Source: Caldifarciminota bacterium
Lineage (GTDB): Bacteria > Hydrothermota > Hydrothermia > B15-G9 > WFZT01
Direction of reading: 5' to 3'
Length of the DNA stretch: 16,240 nucleotides
Assembly (NCBI GenBank): GCA_026991055.1
Contig: JALXCE010000231.1
Coordinates: forward strand, 1-16,240
The notes beneath the pieces are model-generated. The model did no database searches. It was not told where the DNA came from and saw only the letters and a list, made by a program, of their open reading frames with translations. The position numbers and the translations under genes are program-made. The stretch's first letter is position 1; the number at the start of each line of letters is the position of its first letter. This document shows, in pieces, positions 1-5,744 of the stretch.

Positions 1-85
1 CAGCTTTGAGGGCTTCCACAAGCTCGAGACCCTCAACCAGGGTTTTATGCATCTTCCAGTTTCCTGCGATAATCCTTTTTCTCAT
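1..85 (-). CDS. tpiA: Triosephosphate isomerase, N-terminal fragment (runs off the left edge)
   Basis: The reverse strand from 85 reads [15 protein letters not shown] and continues for 28 codons to the window edge. [13 protein letters not shown] is the signature first strand of triosephosphate isomerase, which interconverts dihydroxyacetone phosphate and glyceraldehyde 3-phosphate in glycolysis and gluconeogenesis. The N and K of GNWK are the conserved active-site Asn and Lys. The ATG at 85 is chosen because TPI normally begins two to four residues before this strand. No Shine-Dalgarno sequence precedes it, and the promoter seen upstream would start transcription almost on the ATG. An insertion sequence lies just beyond that promoter. 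Identification is secure from the motif although only the first tenth or so of the gene is visible. Confidence 0.93.
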   Translation of the reverse strand, partial: MRKRIIAGNWKMHKTLVEGLELVEALKA

Positions 86-93
86 GGGCTCAA

Positions 94-122
94 ATTTTAA
101 TTCAGTCCAAAAATTAAGTCAA
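94..122 (-). promoter_or_regulatory. Sigma70-type promoter of tpiA, nearly leaderless
   Basis: On the minus strand, TTGACT (122-117), a 17-nt spacer and TAAAAT (99-94) form a near-consensus promoter. The usual start point, about 7 nt past the -10 box, falls at about 87, two bases or fewer before the ATG at 85. The mRNA would therefore have little or no 5' leader. The -35 box directly abuts the IS target duplication at 123-127. Confidence 0.7.
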
Positions 123-127
123 ACCTC
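123..127. repeat. Left target-site duplication (ACCTC)
   Basis: ACCTC abuts the left inverted repeat and is repeated exactly after the right end at 1595-1599. Five bases can match by chance, but the position exactly at both inverted-repeat ends supports a true duplication. Confidence 0.65.
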
Positions 128-156
128 CGATCTTCGTCAAAAATAATCTACCCGAA
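128..156 (+). repeat. Left terminal inverted repeat of the IS
   Basis: It pairs with 1565-1594. The core TTCGTCAAAA (133-142) is identical in both ends, and ATCT plus a CC-GAA block continue the match with one single-base gap. Confidence 0.8.
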
Positions 157-265
157 AAGATACTGTTTCCTCAAAATTACCCACCCACAATTAATTTCAG
201 GGGCTACCTCCCAATATACTTCTCTTCTAACAAAAATCTCTATTCTGAAAAAGGAGGTAACCCCC

Positions 266-1546
266 ATGTGTACTTCAATAACCTTCCCAAAAGGACTGAT
301 GACCATGAATAATAAAAGACTTCTTATCGCTCATAATGCCAAATTATACAGGAAAGCCTCTAAAAAACTAAAAACCAATATCCTCGATGAACTCTCCATG
401 CTCACCGGCCTCTCAAGAAAATACATAAGCTACCTCCTAAGAAAACACGGTAAAAGGCTCAGATTGAGAAAAGGTGTTGTTCTAAAAGGGGATATAACGA
501 AATTAAGCGTTCACAAGCGAGGTAGGAAAAAGAAGTACGGAGAAAAGGTGGCACAGGTGATAGTGTATCTCTGGAGGCTCACGGATCACATATCATCGAA
601 GCATTTGAAGGCATTTATAGAGGAGAATATGGACGAGATAGAACGTATGCCTTTCATGGAGGGCATGGACGAAGAGACAAAGGAGCAATTATCAGAGATA
701 AGTGCTTCTACAATAGAAAGGATATTAAGGCCAGTAAGGGATAAGGAAAGGTTAAGGAATAGATACCGCAGTAATCCATATGGTTCGCATATAAAGAAGG
801 AGATAGAGGTGGAGAGTTATTTTAAGAAGGACCGGAAGGAGACAGGGCACCTGGAGGTGGACCTTGTGCATCACAGTGGGGAAAGCGGCAGGGGAGAATT
901 TTTGTACACACTCACGGTGACGGACATAAAAACAGGGTGGACAGAGTTAAGGGTGTTGAAGAACAAGGCAATGGTGTGGACGGAGAAGGCGATGAGGGAG
1001 ATATTGAAGGAATTACCTTTCAGGGTGAAGCAGATACATACGGACAATGGTTCAGAGTTTATAAATGCGCATTTAAAGAGGCTATGTGATGAGGAGGGGA
1101 TAAGACTTACGAGGTCAAGGCCATACAGGAAGAATGATGCGGCGTATGTGGAGTCGAGGAATTATTCGATTGTGAGAAGGCATGTGGGGTGGAGGAGGTA
1201 CGAGACGGAGGATGAGCTGAAGGTAATGGATGAACTGATGAGGGTGATATCGATGAGGTTCAACTATTTTATGCCGACGATGAAGCTTGTGGATTATGAG
1301 AGGGTGGGTAAGAGGAAGAAGTGTAAGAAATATGAGATAAAGACGCCATATCGGAGGTTGGTGGAGAGTGGGGAATTAGGTGAAGAAGAGGAATTGAGGT
1401 TAAGGAAGAGAAAAGAGAGCATAAGATTTTACGAATTAACGATGAGGATAATAAGGCTTAAAAATGAGTTGGAGAGGGCATACAATAGGAAGAAGAGGGA
1501 GGAGGGTGATGGGTCAAATAAAAAAGGAGGTGTAAGTAATGGTTAG
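266..1546 (+). CDS. DDE (rve-fold) transposase
   Basis: This 426-residue protein would cut and join the ends of the insertion sequence. Residues about 40-62 (a stretch including TGLSRKYISYLL) look like a helix-turn-helix that binds the inverted repeats. The catalytic core shows D199 in LEVDLVHH, D260 in HTDNGSEF and E296 in DAAYVESRN, giving the retroviral-integrase spacing of 35 residues between the second D and the E. The C-terminal third is very rich in Arg, Lys and Glu, consistent with DNA contact. The ATG at 266 follows AAGGAGGT (251-258) at good spacing; an in-frame ATG at 302 is a possible alternative. The gene fills the element alone, with no frameshift or internal stop. Base use shifts from C-rich in the first part to purine-rich from about position 540 on. 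Confidence 0.92.
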   Translation: MCTSITFPKGLMTMNNKRLLIAHNAKLYRKASKKLKTNILDELSMLTGLSRKYISYLLRKHGKRLRLRKGVVLKGDITKLSVHKRGRKKKYGEKVAQVIVYLWRLTDHISSKHLKAFIEENMDEIERMPFMEGMDEETKEQLSEISASTIERILRPVRDKERLRNRYRSNPYGSHIKKEIEVESYFKKDRKETGHLEVDLVHHSGESGRGEFLYTLTVTDIKTGWTELRVLKNKAMVWTEKAMREILKELPFRVKQIHTDNGSEFINAHLKRLCDEEGIRLTRSRPYRKNDAAYVESRNYSIVRRHVGWRRYETEDELKVMDELMRVISMRFNYFMPTMKLVDYERVGKRKKCKKYEIKTPYRRLVESGELGEEEELRLRKRKESIRFYELTMRIIRLKNELERAYNRKKREEGDGSNKKGGVSNG

Positions 1547-1564
1547 AAAAGGACTTAGATATAC

Positions 1565-1594
1565 TTCAGGAAGATTTAATTTTGACGAAAGACG
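1565..1594 (-). repeat. Right terminal inverted repeat of the IS
   Basis: The reverse complement begins CGTCTTTCGTCAAAATT, mirroring the left end with three mismatches near the tip and one gap further in. Confidence 0.8.
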
Positions 1595-1599
1595 ACCTC
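1595..1599. repeat. Right target-site duplication (ACCTC)
   Basis: Second copy of ACCTC, directly after the right inverted repeat of the insertion sequence. Removing 128-1599 rejoins the tpiA upstream region to the hairpin repeat. Confidence 0.65.
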
Positions 1600-1602
1600 G
1601 GG

Positions 1603-1695
1603 GAGCCTGTTCGAAAATCCCCCCTCCTATCCTCCCCCCCACGCACGTAGTGCGTGGGGGGAGGAAACAGGTGGGGGGAATTCTTCTTGAAATTT
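1603..1695 (-). repeat. Structured intergenic repeat, copy 1 (long hairpin)
   Basis: The centre is a strong hairpin: seven C plus ACGCAC (1634-1646), loop GTA (1647-1649), GTGCGT plus six G (1650-1661). It extends with one bulge through CCT/AGG. A second outer stem, CCCCCC-T-CCT (1619-1628) against AGG-T-GGGGGG (1669-1678), encloses it. Read on the minus strand it aligns over about 90 bases with 5770-5862 on the plus strand, including ATTTTCGAACA, ATAGGA and GAATTCCC. No T-run follows on either strand, so it is not a typical intrinsic terminator. It sits between the IS and the tRNA gene, and its right edge overlaps the tRNA -35 box. Confidence 0.75.
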
Positions 1696-1715
1696 AGAAT
1701 GGGCAACGTTAATAT
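1687..1715 (+). promoter_or_regulatory. Likely promoter of the tRNA-Val gene
   Basis: TTGAAA (1687-1692), a 17-nt spacer and TAATAT (1710-1715) place the start at about 1722, some 8 nt before the mature tRNA 5' end. The -35 box lies inside the end of the hairpin repeat. Confidence 0.5.
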
Positions 1716-1729
1716 TTTTACCCACTGGT

Positions 1730-1806
1730 GGGCGGATAGTTCAGGTGGCGAGAACGCTGGTCTCACATACCAGAGGTCGGAGGTTCGAGTCCTCCTCCGC
1801 CCACCA
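1730..1806 (+). tRNA. tRNA-Val (anticodon CAC), CCA encoded
   Basis: The 77-nt sequence folds as a full cloverleaf. The acceptor stem GGGCGGA pairs with TCCGCCC. The D stem is GTTC/GAAC with a 9-nt loop. The anticodon stem CTGGT/ACCAG carries the loop CTCACAT, giving anticodon CAC, which reads the Val codon GUG. A 5-nt variable loop AGGTC follows. The T stem GGAGG/CCTCC has the loop TTCGAGT. The discriminator is A and the 3' CCA is encoded. A35, C36 and A73 agree with valine identity. Six T residues follow the CCA directly. The base before the 5' end and the three before it (TGGT, 1726-1729) are complementary to the 3' ACCA end. Confidence 0.97.
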
Positions 1807-1812
1807 TTTTTT
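1801..1812 (+). terminator. Possible intrinsic terminator formed by the tRNA 3' end and a T6 run
   Basis: The GC-rich acceptor stem ends at CCA and is followed at once by TTTTTT (1807-1812). In the primary transcript the stem could lengthen to 11 bp by pairing the leader TGGT with ACCA. This would end the tRNA transcript before the downstream transporter gene, which has its own -10 box. Inferred from layout only. Confidence 0.35.
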
Positions 1813-1824
1813 ATTCCCATCCTT

Positions 1825-1830
1825 TAAAAT
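1825..1830 (+). promoter_or_regulatory. -10 box of the CDF transporter gene, leaderless position
   Basis: TAAAAT lies exactly 6 nt before the ATG at 1837, so the expected start is the A of the ATG. There is no Shine-Dalgarno sequence, and the in-frame TAA at 1825-1827 rules out an earlier start. No convincing -35 hexamer is visible; the optimal position falls at the end of the tRNA gene. Confidence 0.45.
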
Positions 1831-1836
1831 TTCCTC

Positions 1837-2991
1837 ATGGACGAAACCCAGAAAGTTGAAATAGTATCCATAATCGTAGCATTCCTGCTATTCGCCTTTA
1901 AATTCCTGACATACAAATTGTCTGGAAGTTATGCAATACTCGCAGACGCAGTTCATTCCTTCTCGGACAGTTTCACTTCAATTCTGGTATTGATTGGTAT
2001 TACATTTTCAAGGCGCAAGACAAAGACTTTTCCATTTGGCCTCTACAAACTCGAGAATCTCGTTTCTCTTTTTGTCGCCTTTGCAATCATTTATACCGGT
2101 TACGAAATCATTGTGGAATCTCTAAAATCTGGCCACCATGTTGTAGAGGTAAAGTGGGTAGCCGCTGGAGTTGCACTGATATCGGCAGCCGTGAGCTATG
2201 CCCTTTCTGTTTACAAGCTAAAGGTTGGGCGACGAACAGGTTCTCCAAGTCTTGTCGCAGATGGTCAGCACTCAAGAAGCGATGCTCTGTCGTCTGTAGT
2301 CGTCTTTGTCGGAATTGCCGCAAATATTGATAAAATTGCCGCTGTTTTTGTGGCGCTGTTTATTTTCAGGAGCGCCTTTGAACCTCTTGTTGATTCATTA
2401 AAAGTCCTGCTGGATGCCTCGGTGGAGTCAGATGTGCTTATCAAGGTTCGTGAGATTTTAAAATCTGATCCCAGAGTGCGAAAAATAAAGAGATTACAGG
2501 GGCGAAATTCGGGCAGGTATAAATTTATAGAGGCTGTTATTGAAATTAGTGTCCGCGATCTTGAAACGGCTCATCGAATATCAGAAGAGCTCGAGATGCG
2601 GATAAAAACAGAGATACCCAACGTTGATGAGGTACTGATTCACTATGAGCCTATTGAGCCCGGAGAGTATGTTGTGGCAGTCCCTCTGGGGGATAAAGGA
2701 AAGATAAGTGAACAGATGGGGAATGCCATAGAATTTATGCTGGCGAGGATAAAAAATGGAGAAATTCTGGAGCGCAGGTTTATTAAAAATCCTTTCCTTA
2801 CGCTCGAGAAAGGCAGAGGAAAGGCTATTGGTGAATTTCTTGCAAGAGAAGGGACAACTCATATAGTTCTTAAGCACATTCCCACCGGTGGAAGCAAGTA
2901 TATCCTTGAGGGACTTGGAATTGAAATATTGACAACCGATAAAGATGACCCAGGGAAGGCGCTCGAAGAGATATTAGAAGTTATCAGTTAA
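1837..2991 (+). CDS. Cation diffusion facilitator (Zn/Co/Fe-type efflux) fused to a NifX/NifB-like domain
   Basis: This 384-residue inner-membrane antiporter probably exports divalent metal in exchange for protons. Residues 1-195 form the CDF membrane domain. TM2 carries ADAVHSFSD (H40, D44) and TM5 carries ADGQHSRSD (H145, D149), the two HxxxD pairs typical of zinc-type CDF sites. FGLYKLE at 67-73 is the usual loop motif. Residues about 200-272 are the cytoplasmic dimerising domain. Residues about 277-384 add a domain like the dinitrogenase FeMo-cofactor family (NifX, NifB C-terminus): VAVPLGDKGKISEQMG, then a GRGKAIGEFLA helix, then a GLGIEIL strand. Ordinary CDF proteins end near residue 290. 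The ATG is fixed by an upstream in-frame stop. The gene converges on the methyltransferase gene with an 8-nt overlap. Confidence 0.88.
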   Translation: MDETQKVEIVSIIVAFLLFAFKFLTYKLSGSYAILADAVHSFSDSFTSILVLIGITFSRRKTKTFPFGLYKLENLVSLFVAFAIIYTGYEIIVESLKSGHHVVEVKWVAAGVALISAAVSYALSVYKLKVGRRTGSPSLVADGQHSRSDALSSVVVFVGIAANIDKIAAVFVALFIFRSAFEPLVDSLKVLLDASVESDVLIKVREILKSDPRVRKIKRLQGRNSGRYKFIEAVIEISVRDLETAHRISEELEMRIKTEIPNVDEVLIHYEPIEPGEYVVAVPLGDKGKISEQMGNAIEFMLARIKNGEILERRFIKNPFLTLEKGRGKAIGEFLAREGTTHIVLKHIPTGGSKYILEGLGIEILTTDKDDPGKALEEILEVIS

Positions 2992-3943
2992 ATTCTGGCT
3001 TTTTGATCAGAGCAAAATAAAAACCTTCGGTTTGATTTTCAAAAGGATAGAGGCGACGAGTTTTCTTTACCCTTTCATCGTAAGTATTCCTTTTCCACTC
3101 CGTAATCCCCTCTTCCATCTTTAATCCAAAATCCGGGACGTCCAGGATTTCAGCCTCGGGGTGTCGCTGGAGCAGGAAGTTCACAATGCCTTCATTCTCC
3201 TCTGGAACAAGGGTACAGGTGGAATAAACCATTCTACCACCAGGTTTTAAGGCCCTGTATGCTGCAAGTATCAAGCCTTTCTGGGTCCTCACGAGGTTAC
3301 CAACCACTCCCCAGCTCCACCATCTCAAAGGCTCGTAAGTTTTGTGAAGTGTACCAAGGGCTGAGCAGGGAGCGTCAATCAAAATCCTGTCCATGCGTCC
3401 CTCGAGGAATCTGCCAAATTTGTAACCATCAAGCTCGGTTACTATGGTGTTCACAACCCCGAGCTTATCAATATTGTGTGAAAGGGCGCGAACCCGCTCT
3501 ATAGAGATGTCATTTGCCACGATTACACCTGTATTTTTCATCATCTGGGCCATTTGAGTGGTTTTTGAGCCAGGAGCTGCAGCCATGTCGAGAACGTATT
3601 CACCGGGCTGGGGATCAAGTATTAATGGTGGAAGCATAGATGCTTTTTGCTGGACATAGTAGTAGCCAAGAAAATGCTCTATGGTTTTGCCGATCTCAAA
3701 GGGGGCTTCCTCGACCTCAAAACCGCAGGGGTAAAACTCAACAGGTTTCAGCCGGAATCCCTGCTTTTCCAGTCGCTCTCTGAGCTCTTCAATCTCAATC
3801 TTAAGCGTATTCACGCGAATACTTGGCTTAAGGGGAGTTTCCATCCAGTTCAGGAAATCCTCAAGACGGTCTTTTAAAAGGTCGTTTAGTAGGTTATAAA
3901 GCTCGCGGTTTTTTTCAGCTAATTTTAATTTGTTTTGAACCAT
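2984..3943 (-). CDS. NSUN/RsmB-RsmF-type RNA cytosine-5 methyltransferase
   Basis: This 319-residue cytoplasmic enzyme transfers a methyl group from S-adenosylmethionine to C5 of cytosine in rRNA or tRNA. Residues 1-100 form the family N-terminal region (SIRVNTLK at 41-48, FYPCGF at 70-75). Motif I is LDMAAAPGSKTTQ at 118-130, the SAM site. Motif IV is IDAPCSALG with C193, and motif VI is YSTCTLVPEEN with C243; these two cysteines are the paired catalytic residues of the family. It lacks a C-terminal PUA domain and an N-terminal NusB-like domain, so it is a minimal form. The start overlaps the end of the epimerase gene by 19 nt, which implies co-transcription and translational coupling. The exact RNA target cannot be read from the sequence. 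Confidence 0.9.
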   Translation of the reverse strand: MVQNKLKLAEKNRELYNLLNDLLKDRLEDFLNWMETPLKPSIRVNTLKIEIEELRERLEKQGFRLKPVEFYPCGFEVEEAPFEIGKTIEHFLGYYYVQQKASMLPPLILDPQPGEYVLDMAAAPGSKTTQMAQMMKNTGVIVANDISIERVRALSHNIDKLGVVNTIVTELDGYKFGRFLEGRMDRILIDAPCSALGTLHKTYEPLRWWSWGVVGNLVRTQKGLILAAYRALKPGGRMVYSTCTLVPEENEGIVNFLLQRHPEAEILDVPDFGLKMEEGITEWKRNTYDERVKKTRRLYPFENQTEGFYFALIKKPEFN

Positions 3944-4863
3944 TCGACGGTCTCTTTTATACCTTCTTCAAGGCTGAATCGAGGTGCCCACCTCATTTCA
4001 TCTTTGATCTTTTTGTTATCGAGATAAACTTTGTAAACCTCACCGGGTCTTGGTGGTTTGTAGATGGCATCCTTTTCATAGCCGGTAAACTTCTTAATTA
4101 ATTCGAAAATCTTATTTACGTTTGTGCCAACGCCAGTTCCAACATTGAAAATGGGATCAAGAGAGTTTTTAATCTCTTTATCAAAATTAAGTGCAAGAAG
4201 ATTGGCCTCAGCTACATCACCTACATAGACAAAATCTCTCTCCTGAAATCCATCTCCAAAGATAAAAACATCATCTCCTGTGAGCATCCTTTTTGAGAAA
4301 ATAGCCACCACACCTGCCTCACCAAATGGGTCCTGACGAGGCCCATAGACGTTGGCATATCGGAGCACGATGTATTTTAATCCAAAGTTAACGTGATTCA
4401 TGAAAAGATAATGCTCTACAGAATGCTTGGATATCCCGTAGGGAGCAAGTGGATCAACCGGGTGTTTTTCATCGCATGGCAGGTAGACGGGCTCGCCGTA
4501 AACTGCTCCACCGGTTGATGCGTAGATAAATTTTTTGATCCCATATTTTAAGGATAGGCCTATCAAATTCAGTGAGCCAATGATATTAACACGAGCATCA
4601 AAATCAGGGTGATCAACCGAATAAACGACGCTCACCTGGGCAGCGTGGTGGTCAACGATATCCGGCTTTTCATTTTTAAAGATGCTCTCGAGATTGTCTT
4701 TGTCAGTTATATCAACTTCGTAAAACCTTGCTTGCGGGTTTAGATTTTTCTTATTACCTGTTGAAAGATTGTCAACAACGACCACTTCGTGACCATTTTC
4801 GATGAATTTATCCACAACATGAGAGCCGATGAAACCGGCACCCCCTGTAACAAGAATTTTCAT
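3925..4863 (-). CDS. NAD-dependent UDP-sugar epimerase (UDP-glucose 4-epimerase type, extended SDR)
   Basis: This 312-residue cytoplasmic enzyme most likely interconverts UDP-glucose and UDP-galactose or a related nucleotide sugar for envelope glycans. The N-terminus MKILVTGGAGFIGSH carries the Rossmann GxxGxxG motif at 7-13, and VVDNLSTG (30-36) holds the acidic residue that favours NAD. The catalytic set is S116/T117 in YASTGG and Y142-x3-K146 in PYGISK. RYANVYGPRQ near 168-177 and FGDGFQERDFVYV near 202-214 are typical of the family. The length matches the short GalE-like enzymes of thermophiles and archaea, but related epimerases and dehydratases look alike, so substrate is inferred. GGGAGGT lies 5 nt before the ATG, and a clear promoter precedes it. 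Confidence 0.9.
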   Translation of the reverse strand: MKILVTGGAGFIGSHVVDKFIENGHEVVVVDNLSTGNKKNLNPQARFYEVDITDKDNLESIFKNEKPDIVDHHAAQVSVVYSVDHPDFDARVNIIGSLNLIGLSLKYGIKKFIYASTGGAVYGEPVYLPCDEKHPVDPLAPYGISKHSVEHYLFMNHVNFGLKYIVLRYANVYGPRQDPFGEAGVVAIFSKRMLTGDDVFIFGDGFQERDFVYVGDVAEANLLALNFDKEIKNSLDPIFNVGTGVGTNVNKIFELIKKFTGYEKDAIYKPPRPGEVYKVYLDNKKIKDEMRWAPRFSLEEGIKETVEWFKTN

Positions 4864-4893
4864 TCTAAACCTCCCTGCTGAATTTGGTTCACG

Positions 4894-4922
4894 ATTATAA
4901 ACCTGTCCGTTTAAATGGACAA
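4894..4922 (-). promoter_or_regulatory. Promoter of the epimerase-methyltransferase operon
   Basis: On the minus strand TTGTCC (4922-4917), a 17-nt spacer and a perfect TATAAT (4899-4894) form a strong promoter. The start falls at about 4887, leaving a leader of about 24 nt that contains the Shine-Dalgarno site. Confidence 0.7.
4905..4920. promoter_or_regulatory. Candidate operator: 16-bp near-palindrome within the promoter
   Basis: GTCCGTTTAAATGGAC is symmetric at seven of eight base pairs. It overlaps the -35 box and fills most of the spacer of the epimerase promoter, where a bound repressor would block RNA polymerase. No regulator is identified. Confidence 0.4.
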
Positions 4923-5025
4923 CAAAACTTAGGCCTGTTCAAATTATCCGATTTTTGAGAGTAATTCCACCACACGAAAAAATGAGAGGGAATAAAGCAG
5001 TATTTCAAGGTAAACCCTAAAGGGG

Positions 5026-5054
5026 TGGAAATGACATACCTGGAAAATTATATT
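5026..5054 (+). promoter_or_regulatory. Likely promoter of the C26 peptidase gene, nearly leaderless
   Basis: TATATT (5049-5054) stands 8 nt before the ATG at 5063, with TGGAAA (5026-5031) 17 nt upstream as a weak -35. The in-frame TAA at 5054-5056 fixes the start codon. No Shine-Dalgarno lies at normal distance from it. Confidence 0.45.
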
Positions 5055-5062
5055 AATGCATC

Positions 5063-5725
5063 ATGCGAATAGGTATTACAGTTCCAGATAGTCGTGAGGT
5101 TACAGGAAAGTATAAGAACTACTTTAAGTGGGTGGAAGAAGTAGCCGAGCCAGTCCCGCTGAGTGAAAAGAGGGACCTTGGCGTGTCCATTGATGCCCTG
5201 ATACTCTCAGGTGGTGGTGACCTCAACGCGAGGAGATACGGAGAGGAAAACCTGAGAACAGAAGAGGTCTCTGATGCTCGGGATGATTTCGAGTTCTTCG
5301 CCCTTGATGAAGCTCTAAAGGAGAAAATACCTGTTCTCGGTATATGTAGAGGGATGCAGTTGATCAATGTATTTTTCCGCGGTTCTCTCTGGCAGGATAT
5401 AGATGAATTTGGTGCTATTACCGGTGATCACACTGATAAACAGGGCAAGGATAAGGTGCACAAGGTCCGGATTGTGAAGAATACCATGCTCTACACTATC
5501 ATTGGCGAGGAGATTATCGAGGTAAACAGTCACCACCATGAAAGTGTCAAAAAACCGGGTGAAAACTTAACTGTTTCAGCATATTCTCTTAAAGACGAAA
5601 TTATTGAGGGAATTGAAAATCCTGAATTCAAAGTTATTGCAGTTCAATGGCATCCTGAGCGGTGGCGTTCCGTATCTTCAGAAAGGCTTTTGAGGGGATT
5701 TGTTAAACTCACACGAGAATTTTAG
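5063..5725 (+). CDS. Class I glutamine amidotransferase-like hydrolase, peptidase C26 family
   Basis: This 220-residue cytoplasmic protein has the fold and catalytic set of gamma-glutamyl hydrolases such as PuuD, which cleave the gamma-glutamyl bond of compounds like gamma-glutamyl-GABA. LILSGGGDLNARRYGEE (46-62) matches the family loop after the second strand. The nucleophile is C95 in VLGICRGMQL, and the rest of the triad is H197 and E199 in VQWHPE. SHHHESV near 156-162 is the family substrate-side motif. It is slightly shorter than typical PuuD (about 250), mainly at the N-terminus. It stands alone, transcribed apart from its neighbours, so its substrate cannot be inferred from context. 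Confidence 0.88.
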   Translation: MRIGITVPDSREVTGKYKNYFKWVEEVAEPVPLSEKRDLGVSIDALILSGGGDLNARRYGEENLRTEEVSDARDDFEFFALDEALKEKIPVLGICRGMQLINVFFRGSLWQDIDEFGAITGDHTDKQGKDKVHKVRIVKNTMLYTIIGEEIIEVNSHHHESVKKPGENLTVSAYSLKDEIIEGIENPEFKVIAVQWHPERWRSVSSERLLRGFVKLTREF

Positions 5726-5744
5726 TGGGAACAATTGCTGGGTG

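Larger units (their letters stand above)
128..1594 (+). mobile_element. Complete insertion sequence, about 1467 bp, DDE transposase
   Basis: The boundaries rest on three agreeing signals. The left end (CGATCTTCGTCAAAA, 128-142) and the reverse complement of the right end (CGTCTTTCGTCAAAA, 1594-1580) are imperfect inverted repeats that stay similar for about 30 bp. The pentamer ACCTC flanks both ends (123-127 and 1595-1599), as expected of a target duplication. Between the ends lies one full-length transposase gene with its own ribosome binding site. The element appears intact and could be active. It separates the tpiA promoter on the left from the hairpin repeat at 1603-1695. Family assignment is uncertain: the transposase resembles rve-fold integrase-like transposases of the IS481 or ISNCY/IS1202 type. 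Confidence 0.85.

Noticed and set aside
1631..1670. Strong hairpin as an intrinsic terminator
   Set aside because: No T-run follows the stem on either strand, and the similarity to 5770-5862 explains it better as a repeat.
1566..1820. 84-codon minus-strand ORF containing RRRTRTSDLWYVRPAFS
   Set aside because: It is the antisense reading of the tRNA-Val gene and the hairpin repeat, a well-known false ORF pattern over tRNA genes.
4931..5035. Possible third copy of the intergenic repeat, starting GGCCTGTTCAAATTATCC
   Set aside because: Only the first dozen or so bases resemble copy 1; the hairpin blocks and the far end do not align convincingly.
5031..5072. 13-codon upstream ORF overlapping the peptidase start, preceded by AGGGGTGG
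   Set aside because: Short ORFs like this arise easily by chance, and the -10 box at 5049-5054 would start transcription inside it.
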